A stretch of 9,021 nucleotides of DNA from Scleromatobacter sp038208735 (lineage in GTDB: Bacteria; Pseudomonadota; Gammaproteobacteria; Burkholderiales; Burkholderiaceae_C). The position numbers and the translations under genes are program-made. Where the stretch lies: NCBI GenBank assembly GCA_038208735.1, contig JBBQYL010000204.1:1-9021 (forward strand). The letters are read 5' to 3'. The notes beneath the pieces are model-generated. The model worked only from the letters and a program-made list of their open reading frames with translations. It had not been told where the DNA came from and searched no databases. Position 1 is the stretch's first letter. Each line of letters opens with the position of its first letter. Shown one piece after another: positions 1-6,126 of the stretch.

Positions 1-180
1 CAGGCGGTCATGCACCGGCTGCGCGGCGGCCCCGCATTGCGGGCAGATCAGCAACGCGCCCTGGCAGCCGACCTCGAAGTCGATGCGACGTTTGGCCGTA
101 TCGAGCTTCACATCCTCGACGACCCACGGCGGCTGCACGCCCAGCGCACTGGTGAACAGCACTTCGAGTCCAACATTCAC
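1..180 (-). CDS. ISL3-family transposase, N-terminal part (runs off left edge)
   Basis: First 60 codons of a transposase that continues beyond base 1. The product begins VNVGLEVLFTSALGVQPPWV and continues with an ELDTAKRRIDFEVG-like stretch (here VKLDTAKRRIDFEVG), then a CPQCG zinc-knuckle half, the usual opening of ISL3-family transposases, which carry an N-terminal zinc-binding region before a DDE catalytic domain. The catalytic part lies outside the window, so activity cannot be judged. The start is taken as the GTG at 180-178 because AGAGGAG lies about seven bases upstream and the family similarity begins there. The reading frame stays open upstream through the element's end into the interrupted host gene, so a longer read-through protein is possible. 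Family assignment is from recognised sequence, not a search. Confidence 0.8.
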   Translation of the reverse strand, partial: MNVGLEVLFTSALGVQPPWVVEDVKLDTAKRRIDFEVGCQGALLICPQCGAAAQPVHDRL

Positions 181-319
181 AGCTCGGCTCCTCTGCCATC
201 TGGTTGCGGCCCCGTGGACATGTGGACAGCCCCAAAGGGCGGCCTGCCCACATGCCCACCGGGCTCGACTACGACCAGCTATTGTGAATGTTGGTTTCCA
301 CACGAAACGACGAGGGGCC
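1..319 (-). mobile_element. Left-truncated ISL3-family insertion sequence (one end visible)
   Basis: The element comprises the transposase 5' part and about 140 bases of upstream DNA. Its outer end, read on the minus strand, appears to begin GGCCCCTCGTCGTTTCGTG at about 319, resembling the GGCTCTTCGT-type ends of ISL3 elements. The boundary is placed there because protein similarity of the interrupted gene stops at about the same base (after codons reading LLWEFEA). ISL3 elements usually make an 8-base target duplication, but the second end is outside the window, so the duplication cannot be seen and the boundary may be off by several bases. Confidence 0.6.
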
Positions 320-570
320 TCGAATTCCCAGAGCAATCGCTCCCAACGATCGAATATCGACAGTTGCACCACTACAGGCGGAGCGGCGATAGCAGCGCGC
401 GCCTTGCGCTCCGCGTCGACGCTTGCGCGTTCTGCGCATGCCCCACGCTCGGTCAATTCCTCGAACTGTTCCTCATCGTGAATGACCTGCCCAGCATTTA
501 AAAGCAGATGCTCCTGTCCATCGAGCACCCGGAATGGGAGCGGGCTGCCGATGTGAAATATATCTCGCAC
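320..570 (-). pseudogene. HD-GYP-type c-di-GMP phosphodiesterase, 5' fragment cut by ISL3 element
   Basis: In this frame the DNA reads ...VPLSEVRDIFHIGSPLPFRV then LDGQEHLLLNAGQVIHDEEQ and later LFDRWE-like text (LSIFDRWERLLWEFEA). This pattern (short 'G.PLPF.V.D..G.LLL..G..I.DE.Q...L..RGA' N-terminal module) is what I associate with the N-terminus of beta-proteobacterial HD-GYP proteins, which hydrolyse cyclic di-GMP. The HD-GYP catalytic domain itself is absent, cut off by the ISL3 element near 319. It follows the diguanylate cyclase on the same strand with about 100 bases between, suggesting a cyclase-phosphodiesterase operon. The start is unclear: the frame is open back to 672, similarity seems to start near 609-585, but the first usable start codon is the GTG at 570 with no Shine-Dalgarno; start-codon loss or an upstream indel is possible. 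The family call is inference from the N-terminus only. Confidence 0.6.
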
Positions 571-676
571 TTCGGAGAGCGGAACACGGTCTGGACTGAT
601 CCTCCGAACTACGGATTGGTTTGCCCAGCCACGGCCAGAATTGCCTTGTAGACAGCACCTAAAGATATTTTCTCAC

Positions 677-2059
677 CTAAAGTTCATCCGGCTGGGACAC
701 GAACTCGCTTGACGCAAACTCTGACATATCTGCATCAAGCGATGGAAGAGACGCGTATTGCGGGCCACCTAAGATGAGCTCGACCCGGTCCCTTCCATTT
801 GTCTTCGCCAGGTACATGGCTTCGTCAGCGCGCTTGATGCCGTCGACGAGATCCTCTCCTGCGACGGCTTTCGAGACGCCGAAGCTACCCGTGACCTGGA
901 GCCCGTCCGGCCAGGGTCGACTTGAGATGGCTCGACGCAGCCTCTCAGCGATAGCTCGGGCGTCCGCCGGGGCAGTACCAGGGAAAATCAGCAAAAACTC
1001 CTCACCACCCCACCGAGAAAAAATGTCGTCGCGCTGAATCGCATTCGAGATCACGTCAGACACCTCTTTGAGCACCCGGTCGCCGACATCGTGACCGTGT
1101 AGGTCGTTGATGCGCTTGAAGTGATCGATGTCGACGTATACGAGAGACAGGGGAAAGAATTGCGCGTCCCCTTTCTGCGCCGCCTTCGAGAGCTCATCCC
1201 TTAGACCGTAACGGTTGAGCGCGCCAGTCAGCGGGTCGCGCTTGGCGACATCTCTGAGATGCACTGTTTCGAGTTGAAGTTCCGCATTGAGGCGCTCGAG
1301 CGATGCTTTTCCAAAGCGAGTTTCGTCCAAGGTTCTCTTGGCGCCAACGGCGTAGACGGCAAGGTACGCCAGGCCCCCAATCAGCCAGGTACCGATGACC
1401 CAAAGTCTGAAAGTCGCAGGGGAGACCAGCTTGCCGCTGAATTGGATTTGATCGACGGTGATGACATGTCTACCAGGCGCGACGTTGCCTCCCGTGGCTA
1501 CCTGCACGGCGACGATATTGTCGAATTCGGTACCGGCCCGTTCAACGCTTACTGGGTGAGCGGCGCTCCACCATGACGAAACTGTGAACTGGCTGAGCTT
1601 TGCAGACAAGAGCGGGTGCGCGGCCGGTACGTATACCAGTTCCTGCACCTTGGCTGACTCAGGATGTGAAACGTTGGAGTAGGCCGCGTTGTAATTGAGC
1701 AGGAAAAGGCGCAGTTGTTGATCCTGCTCCGGCCCCTGGGAGGTGCTGCGCACCGAAACGGTGTCGTACGCCGACAAGTCCACACCTTGGGGTGGCCTGC
1801 CGAGCTCGAAAACTAAGGTGCAGTAGGGCCAGGAATACCCGGCCCGAATATCGCAGTCCATCACCAGCGCATGGTCGGTGCGCTGAAGGGAAGAGATCGT
1901 CTTTCCACCAGAACTGCTGTCATCGATCACTCGCGCGGCGATGTCAGCGCTTGTCGTCAGATCGAGATGGCGATTCATCCCGAACTGGTTCCATGCCAGC
2001 GCGGCCGCGGTGACCAAGAAGAGGGTCAGGAAGGTGCGGTCGATACGTCTGGTTGGCAC
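677..2059 (-). CDS. Membrane-anchored diguanylate cyclase (GGDEF domain, periplasmic sensor)
   Basis: Makes cyclic di-GMP from two GTP. Counted from the start used here: one membrane segment at about residues 9-27 (TFLTLFLVTAAALAW), a periplasmic region of about 185 residues rich in beta-strand-like text, a second membrane segment at about 217-237 (FRLWVIGTWLIGGLAYLAVY), a short helical linker, then a GGDEF domain from about 274 (RDPLTGALNR), with metal-site Asp in VYVDIDHFKRIND (about 310) and the active-site GGEEF at 351-355. The inhibitory RxxD site five residues before GGEEF reads QRDD, so product inhibition is probably weakened. Cys69 and Cys80 in the periplasmic region could form a disulfide. 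The frame extends to a GTG at 2149, but that codon overlaps its only Shine-Dalgarno-like bases and the added residues are Arg-rich; GTG at 2095 or 2059 fits better and 2059 starts just before the membrane segment. Stop TAG at 679-677; the interrupted phosphodiesterase follows. Confidence 0.9.
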   Translation of the reverse strand: MPTRRIDRTFLTLFLVTAAALAWNQFGMNRHLDLTTSADIAARVIDDSSSGGKTISSLQRTDHALVMDCDIRAGYSWPYCTLVFELGRPPQGVDLSAYDTVSVRSTSQGPEQDQQLRLFLLNYNAAYSNVSHPESAKVQELVYVPAAHPLLSAKLSQFTVSSWWSAAHPVSVERAGTEFDNIVAVQVATGGNVAPGRHVITVDQIQFSGKLVSPATFRLWVIGTWLIGGLAYLAVYAVGAKRTLDETRFGKASLERLNAELQLETVHLRDVAKRDPLTGALNRYGLRDELSKAAQKGDAQFFPLSLVYVDIDHFKRINDLHGHDVGDRVLKEVSDVISNAIQRDDIFSRWGGEEFLLIFPGTAPADARAIAERLRRAISSRPWPDGLQVTGSFGVSKAVAGEDLVDGIKRADEAMYLAKTNGRDRVELILGGPQYASLPSLDADMSEFASSEFVSQPDEL

Positions 2060-2355
2060 TCGATGCTTTCTGTCCGCTGTCGTAGCAGTTCTCACCCTAG
2101 ATCGGCATCGTCCACCTATCCCTTGATGCCCGAAGAGCCGGCAAGCCACCTCCGAGGAACTAAGTCACGGATTGGATGCAGATCCGCTGCCCGGGGCGGT
2201 GTCGCACACACGCCTTGGTGTGCCAGTGTTGCGACCGGGATGCGGTCGAGTTTCAGCAACCTGAATCATCCCAACGACCGCCGTAGTCCGACCTCGCATC
2301 TGGGCGTCATCGTTTGCGAGCAGGCCGGCGCGTGTCAAGCGGGTTATCGCGTCTG

Positions 2356-2445
2356 TCACGCTGCCAAAGGTTGGGTGTCGCTGCTCCTCAAGTGTTCTTC
2401 GATGACGCTGTCGCGCTCGGGATTGAGCGTGACGGCGCCGATGTG
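2356..2445 (-). pseudogene. IS3-type transposase, C-terminal fragment (copy A)
   Basis: Minus-strand text HIGAVTLNPERDSVIEEHLR followed by SSDTQPLAA and a TGA stop. 'IGAVTLNPER' near the extreme C-terminus is characteristic of IS3-family OrfB proteins, just after the integrase-core domain. Upstream of the His codon the frame reads GKKRDRS instead of the expected RW..DTRDWTP, so only about 29 codons survive. The copy is inverted relative to copy B at 2870-3016; the two share an exact 21-base block (2423-2443 and the complement of 2929-2949). Confidence 0.55.
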
Positions 2446-2620
2446 AGATCTGTCGCGTTTCTTGCCTGACCAGGCGTGGTTCAAGACAGGGTTCCACTTT
2501 CGTGACCGAACGTGCGCGCCAGGAGCAGCAAGGCGGCCGGGGCGAAGGTTCGGGAGGCTGCGAGGCGGGTTGGCGATACTGGCCAGTTCGGCAACCCGTT
2601 CGCGTCCGGCGATTTCCTCC

Positions 2621-2836
2621 ATGACTTTTTCCCGTGTCCGCGAGTTGTGCGCCACCTCCCGCAAGCGAATCGGCATCGCGGCGCTGTCGGGTGTCGAGCG
2701 CGTGACACGCCTGGCCCACCGGCACGGGGCGAGCCGCAAGTTAGTGCGTGCGCAACGCGAGCGGGCTCGCCAAGCGGTCGATGAGGCGTCGGCCGAGCCG
2801 GTTGCGGCGCCGCTGGTCGAGCCGTTTCTCGCGTGA
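2621..2836 (+). pseudogene. Possible transposase N-terminal fragment (helix-turn-helix-like)
   Basis: A 71-residue open frame beginning MTFSRVRELCATSRKRIGIA with core text GVERVTRLAHRHGASRKLVR and then a basic helix AQRERARQAVDEA, ending at TGA 2834-2836. The 'VTRLA..HG.SRK.V..QR..A..A.DEA' pattern resembles the DNA-binding N-terminus of some DDE transposases of beta-proteobacteria, in which a catalytic domain should follow; none does. No Shine-Dalgarno precedes the ATG (GATTTCCTCC), which argues against a functioning gene. It lies between the two inverted IS3 fragments. An alternative is a small unrelated DNA-binding ORF or chance; the call is tentative. Confidence 0.35.
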
Positions 2837-2869
2837 GCGAGTCCTGGGTGCGACGCTTCGTGCTGACGG

Positions 2870-3016
2870 TCGCGGGCCCGCGAGCGCAACCCGTCTCGGT
2901 GGTCGCGCGACACCCGCGACTGGACGCCCATCGGCGCCGTCACGCTCAACTCCGAGCGTAGCTCCGTTGATGCCATGCCGCATCGCGGCGAAGAAGTACA
3001 GCCATTGGCTGCATGA
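2870..3016 (+). pseudogene. IS3-type transposase, C-terminal fragment (copy B)
   Basis: Plus-strand text SRARERNPSRWSRDTRDWTP then IGAVTLNSER and ending EEVQPLAA-TGA. RERNP.RWSRDTRDWTPIGAVTLN.ER is the typical post-integrase-core tail of IS3-family OrfB. Immediately upstream the similarity seems to continue in a different frame (SWVRRFVLTV at about 2841-2870), with a TGA at 2864-2866 in the tail's own frame, so the copy is frameshifted as well as 5'-truncated. Between TLNSER and QPLAA it has diverged from copy A. After the stop both copies share a GACAGxGCGAxAACxC pattern, probably part of the same element end. Confidence 0.55.
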
Positions 3017-3055
3017 CAGAGGCGACAACACACGGCTTCTTCTCCAGGGCTCATC

Positions 3056-3096
3056 CTTGACCGCAATGAGAAAAAACACAACCCTATGCGGTCAAG
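3056..3096. repeat. 10-base perfect inverted repeat, followed by T-rich DNA
   Basis: CTTGACCGCA at 3056-3065 and its exact complement TGCGGTCAAG at 3087-3096, separated by 21 bases that include a run of six A (3071-3076). The right arm is followed by CCCATTTTTCTTTTAT, so on the plus strand it could act as a weak rho-independent terminator. It may instead be the outer end of an insertion element, since it lies just beyond the IS3 copy-B tail and inside the AT-rich block that ends at the 3165 junction. Confidence 0.4.
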
Positions 3097-3159
3097 CCCA
3101 TTTTTCTTTTATACGCATCAAGTTGTTAAGAATATTAGCCACTTTTGTTTGTCTATTTG

Positions 3160-3261
3160 TCATCTCATCAGGTAGTGGCCGTTGAACACCACCTTCTGCA
3201 TGTCGACCTCGGCCCAGCGCACGCGCAGCGGGTCGGCGAATCGGAAGTCGGAGCGTTTCAT
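3160..3261 (-). pseudogene. Acyl-CoA thioesterase (hotdog fold), 5' fragment truncated at 3165
   Basis: Reads MKRSDFRFADPLRVRWAEVD and then MQKVVFNGHYLM before two junction codons (R, stop). 'RVRWAEVDMQKVVFNGHYLMYFD' is the start of YbgC/4-hydroxybenzoyl-CoA-thioesterase-type proteins, normally about 130-150 residues; the Asp in RWAEVDMQ.VVFN.HY is the catalytic one in this family. Similarity stops after the Met codon at 3168-3166, exactly where composition changes from GC-rich to AT-rich, so the remaining roughly 100 codons were lost or displaced by the accessory DNA on the left. The ATG at 3261 overlaps the stop of the upstream hydrolase (ATGA), which supports the start and shows the two were translationally coupled. 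Confidence 0.8.
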
Positions 3262-4202
3262 TCGAAGGCTTTCCTCAGGGCGTGGGCAATGAACAGCCGC
3301 GCCTGCGCGGCCTCGGGCAGCGTGCGGCCCATCTTGATGAAGTCGTGGGTGACGCCGCGCCAGATCTCCAGGTCCACCGCCACGCCGGCGGCGCGCAGCA
3401 GGTCGCCGTAGGCCACGGCCTCGTCCACCAGCGCGTCGCATTCGGCGATGACGAGGCAGGCCGGGGCCACGCCTTCGTGGTCGGCGGCCAGCGCCGGCGC
3501 GAAGCGCCAGTCGGTGCGGTCGGCCTGGGCGATGTACTGGTCGAAGAACCACTCCACCTGCGCGCGCTCCAGCAGGAACCCGTGCGCGAAGCGCGCGTGC
3601 GACGGCGTGTCGGCGTGGGCGATCGTGCCGGGCGTGATCAGCACCTGCAGCGCCAGCGGCAGGCCGGCGTCGCGCGCCATCAGCGCGCACACGGCCGCCA
3701 GCGTGCCGCCCGCGCTGTCGCCGCCGACGGCCAGGCGCGTGCCGTCCAGGCCCAGTCGCGCGCCGGTGTCGGGACGCGCGAGCGCCTGCAGCGCGGCCCA
3801 GCCGTCGTCCACGGCGGTCGGAAAGCGGTGCTCGGGCGCGAGCCGATAGTCCAGCGCCACCACGGCGGCGCCGCTATGCAACGCGAGCTGGCGGCACAGG
3901 CTGTCGTGCGTCTCGAGGTTGCCGATGGTGAAGCCGCCGCCGTGCAGAAACAGCAGCACCGGCAGCACCTCGGTCGACGGCGCGTACAGGCGGGCCGCCA
4001 GCGCGACGCCGCCGGCGCCGGGCAGCGTGATGTCCTGCACGCGGGCCAGCGGCGCGCGCGGCGGCTCCAGCACCTCGGCGGCCGCGGTGTAGGCCACGCG
4101 GGCGGCGGCGGGCGTCATGGTCTCGAAGCCGGGCCGGTTTGCGCGTGCGATGCGCTCCAGCAGCGCGGCCATGCGCGGGGTCAGCAGATCTGTGGCGGAC
4201 AC
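3258..4202 (-). CDS. Alpha/beta hydrolase, HSL (hormone-sensitive lipase) family esterase
   Basis: Probably a cytoplasmic carboxylesterase acting on short acyl esters; the substrate is not predictable. From the start used (314 residues): oxyanion-hole HGGG at 87-90 (LLFLHGGGFTIGN), DYRLAPEHRFP at 118-128, nucleophile Ser163 in GGDSAGG, catalytic Asp256 in AECDALVDE, catalytic His286 in GVTHDF. All catalytic parts of the HSL family are present and the length is usual for it. No signal peptide is seen. The start is uncertain: GTG at 4202 is followed directly by SATDLLTPRMAALLERIA, where similarity to the family begins; ATG at 4235 or 4259 would add 11 or 19 residues with little family character. 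None has a strong Shine-Dalgarno. Its TGA overlaps the ATG of the truncated thioesterase by four bases. Divergent from the alcohol dehydrogenase, with about 158 bases between. Confidence 0.9.
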   Translation of the reverse strand: MSATDLLTPRMAALLERIARANRPGFETMTPAAARVAYTAAAEVLEPPRAPLARVQDITLPGAGGVALAARLYAPSTEVLPVLLFLHGGGFTIGNLETHDSLCRQLALHSGAAVVALDYRLAPEHRFPTAVDDGWAALQALARPDTGARLGLDGTRLAVGGDSAGGTLAAVCALMARDAGLPLALQVLITPGTIAHADTPSHARFAHGFLLERAQVEWFFDQYIAQADRTDWRFAPALAADHEGVAPACLVIAECDALVDEAVAYGDLLRAAGVAVDLEIWRGVTHDFIKMGRTLPEAAQARLFIAHALRKAFE

Positions 4203-4360
4203 GGGGTTCGGTGCGGTTGCGGAGCCCGCAAGCATACGGGCTCGCCGGCAGTCCACCATCCGACCCGCGCCGGCGCCGGCAAGACGCCGCGGGGACAGCG
4301 GCCCAGGCCGCGTCGTCCTACACTCGTCGCCTGCCTTTTGCCGAGAACACCGAGACCGCC

Positions 4361-5518
4361 ATGGCCCGCTTCCAATATGTCACGCAGATCGAGATCGACC
4401 CCGGCGCGGTGCGCCTCTTGCCGCAGGAATGCAAGGCGGCGGGCATCGTCAGGCCGCTGGTGGTGACCGACGCCGGCGTGCGCGCCGCGGGCGTGCTCGA
4501 CATCGCCCTCGCCGCGCTGGACGGCGTGCCGCACGCGGTGTTCGACCAGACGCCCGGCAACCCCAACGAGGCGGCGGTGCGCGCTGCCACCAAGGTGTAC
4601 CTCGACAACGGCTGTGACGGCCTGATCGCCGTGGGCGGCGGCTCCAGCATCGACCTGGCCAAGGGCGTGGCGATCGCCGCCGCCCACCCGGGCCCGCTGG
4701 CCGACTGGGCCACCATCACCGGCGGCGCCGAGAAGATCACGAGCAAGGCCGTGCCGCTGATCGCCGTGCCCACCACCGCCGGCACGGGCAGCGAGGTGGC
4801 GCGCGGCGCCATCCTCATCGTGGACGACGGCCGCAAGCTGGGCTTCCACAACTGGCACCTGCTGCCGCGCGTGGCGCTGCTCGACCCCGACCTCACGATG
4901 GCGCTGCCGCCCGCGCTGACCGCCGCCACCGGCATGGACGCCATCGCGCACTGCCTGGAGACCTTCATGTCGGGCAAGGTCAACCCGCCGGCCGACGGCA
5001 TCGCGCTGGACGGCCTGCGCCGCGGCTGGGGCCACATCGAGCGCGCGTTCAAGGACGGCCGCGCCGATCGCGAGGCGCGCTGGAACATGATGAGCGCCAG
5101 CATGCAGGGCGCCCTCGCCTTCCAGAAGGGCCTGGGCTGCGTGCACAGCCTCAGCCACAGCCTGGGCGGCGTCAACCCGCGCCTGCACCACGGCACCCTC
5201 AACGCGGTGTTCCTGCCCGCGGTCATCCGCTTCAACGCCGGCGCCGAGTCGATGAGCCGCGACGACCGCCTCGACCGCATGGCCCACGCCATGCGCCTGC
5301 CGCACGGCGCCGACTACGCCGACGGCGTGGCCGTGGCGCAGGCCGTGTTCGACATGACGGAGCGCCTGGGCCTGCCGACTGGACTGGCGGCGATGGGCGT
5401 CACCGCGTCGCTGTTCGACGATATCATCGACCACGCGATGCTGGATCACTGCCAAGCCACCAACCCTCGCCGGGCCAGCCGCGACGACTACCGTCGCATG
5501 CTGCAGGAATCGATGTGA
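4361..5518 (+). CDS. Iron-containing alcohol dehydrogenase
   Basis: NAD(P)-dependent alcohol/aldehyde oxidoreductase of the Fe-ADH (group III) family, cytoplasmic, 385 residues, the family's usual size. Visible: dinucleotide-binding GGGSSIDLAK (92-101), PTTAGTGSEV (137-146), and the metal ligands Asp193 and His197 in GMDAIAHCLE, His262 in GCVHSLSHSLGG and His277 in LHHG, with the conserved His266 also kept. One more residue than usual seems to lie between His266 and His277, though spacing from His262 is near normal. The start is ATG 4361 since MARFQYVTQIEIDPGAVRLL looks like a normal family N-terminus; the frame is open further upstream but that part is the hydrolase promoter side. Only a weak GAGA lies upstream. 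Its stop overlaps the start of the TPR gene (GTGA). The substrate cannot be deduced; maleylacetate reductase or hydroxybutyrate dehydrogenase activities occur in the same family. Confidence 0.93.
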   Translation: MARFQYVTQIEIDPGAVRLLPQECKAAGIVRPLVVTDAGVRAAGVLDIALAALDGVPHAVFDQTPGNPNEAAVRAATKVYLDNGCDGLIAVGGGSSIDLAKGVAIAAAHPGPLADWATITGGAEKITSKAVPLIAVPTTAGTGSEVARGAILIVDDGRKLGFHNWHLLPRVALLDPDLTMALPPALTAATGMDAIAHCLETFMSGKVNPPADGIALDGLRRGWGHIERAFKDGRADREARWNMMSASMQGALAFQKGLGCVHSLSHSLGGVNPRLHHGTLNAVFLPAVIRFNAGAESMSRDDRLDRMAHAMRLPHGADYADGVAVAQAVFDMTERLGLPTGLAAMGVTASLFDDIIDHAMLDHCQATNPRRASRDDYRRMLQESM

Positions 5519-6039
5519 ACGCCGATCCGTTCGTCGACTGGGAGACCCGCGTGGCGTCGGTGTGGAAGATCGCCGACAGCCTGTCGCCGCACGAGCTCGT
5601 GCGCACCATCGACTCGCTGGCCAGCGAGCGTCCGGTGGACGACCCGTTCGCGCTGTTCGAGCGCGCCTGCGCGCGCGACACCGCCGGCATCGAGGACGGT
5701 GCCGAACCGCTCTACCGGGCCGCCCTGGCCAGCGGCGCGCTCGACGCGTTCCGCCATGCACGCGCCAGCCTGCAGCTGGGCAGCACGCTGCGCCACCTCG
5801 GCCGGCTGGACGAGAGCGAGGCCCTGCTGCTGGCCCAACTGGCGCGCTGCGACGCCGAAGGCCCGGGCGCCGTGTTGCGCGACGAGACCTGCTCGCTGCT
5901 GGCCTTCACGTGGATCGCCCAGGGACGCGAGCGCGACGCCGCCGTGCTGGCCCTGGAGACGCTGGCCCCGCATCTGTCGCGCTACAACCGGTCCACCGCG
6001 GCCAACGCGCGCGCGCTGCGCCATCCTGCGCGGATCTGA
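5515..6039 (+). CDS. Tetratricopeptide-repeat protein, small, soluble
   Basis: 174 residues, helical throughout, with TPR-like pairs: FALFERACARDTAGIEDGAE then PLYRAALASG, FRHARASLQLGSTLRHLGRL with DESEALLLAQL, and LRDETCSLLAFTWIAQGRER with DAAVLALETLA. The arrangement 'LFERACA.D..G....A.PLYR.AL' and 'QL.S.LR.LG...E...LL' is that of TPR_5-type small proteins, usually 130-170 residues; they are thought to be protein-binding, role unknown. No signal peptide or membrane segment. The start is GTG at 5515-5517, overlapping the TGA of the alcohol dehydrogenase (GTGA), which implies coupled translation. No Shine-Dalgarno is needed or clear. The last residues (RALRHPARI) are the only part that looks atypical. 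Confidence 0.85.
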   Translation: MNADPFVDWETRVASVWKIADSLSPHELVRTIDSLASERPVDDPFALFERACARDTAGIEDGAEPLYRAALASGALDAFRHARASLQLGSTLRHLGRLDESEALLLAQLARCDAEGPGAVLRDETCSLLAFTWIAQGRERDAAVLALETLAPHLSRYNRSTAANARALRHPARI

Positions 6040-6126
6040 GCGCGTTCTTCTCGGCGGGGCATCGCCTTTGCCTCCTTGGTGCACGTGCCTCGCAATCTCG
6101 CTGGGCGACAACCAAGGACGAGAGAC

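Larger units (their letters stand above)
2150..3165. other. Gene-poor stretch of transposon remnants
   Basis: About 1 kb with no intact gene. Several open frames exist on both strands but their translations are low-information and Arg/Pro/Ser-rich. Recognisable pieces are two inverted fragments of an IS3-type transposase C-terminus (2356-2445 minus, 2870-3016 plus), a transposase-N-terminus-like fragment between them (2621-2836 plus), and an AT-rich block with an inverted repeat (3056-3165). In 2150-2355 I see nothing I can name. Base composition is lower in GC than the chromosome to the right of 3165, and very low in the last 100 bases. Confidence 0.6.

Noticed and set aside
10..501. Plus-strand open frame of 163 codons over the IS end
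   Set aside because: It is the mirror of the minus-strand frame that reads as transposase and HD-GYP N-terminus; its own translation has no family character.
2165..3081. Overlapping minus-strand open frames of 186 and 241 codons
   Set aside because: Only the last 29 codons of one (HIGAVTLNPER...QPLAA) are protein-like; the rest is Arg/Ser/Pro-rich text over remnants on both strands.
4181..5761. Very long minus-strand open frame (526 codons) opposite the alcohol dehydrogenase
   Set aside because: Translation is Ala/Gly/Arg/His-rich without domain character, a typical shadow of a GC-rich gene; the plus strand carries all Fe-ADH motifs.
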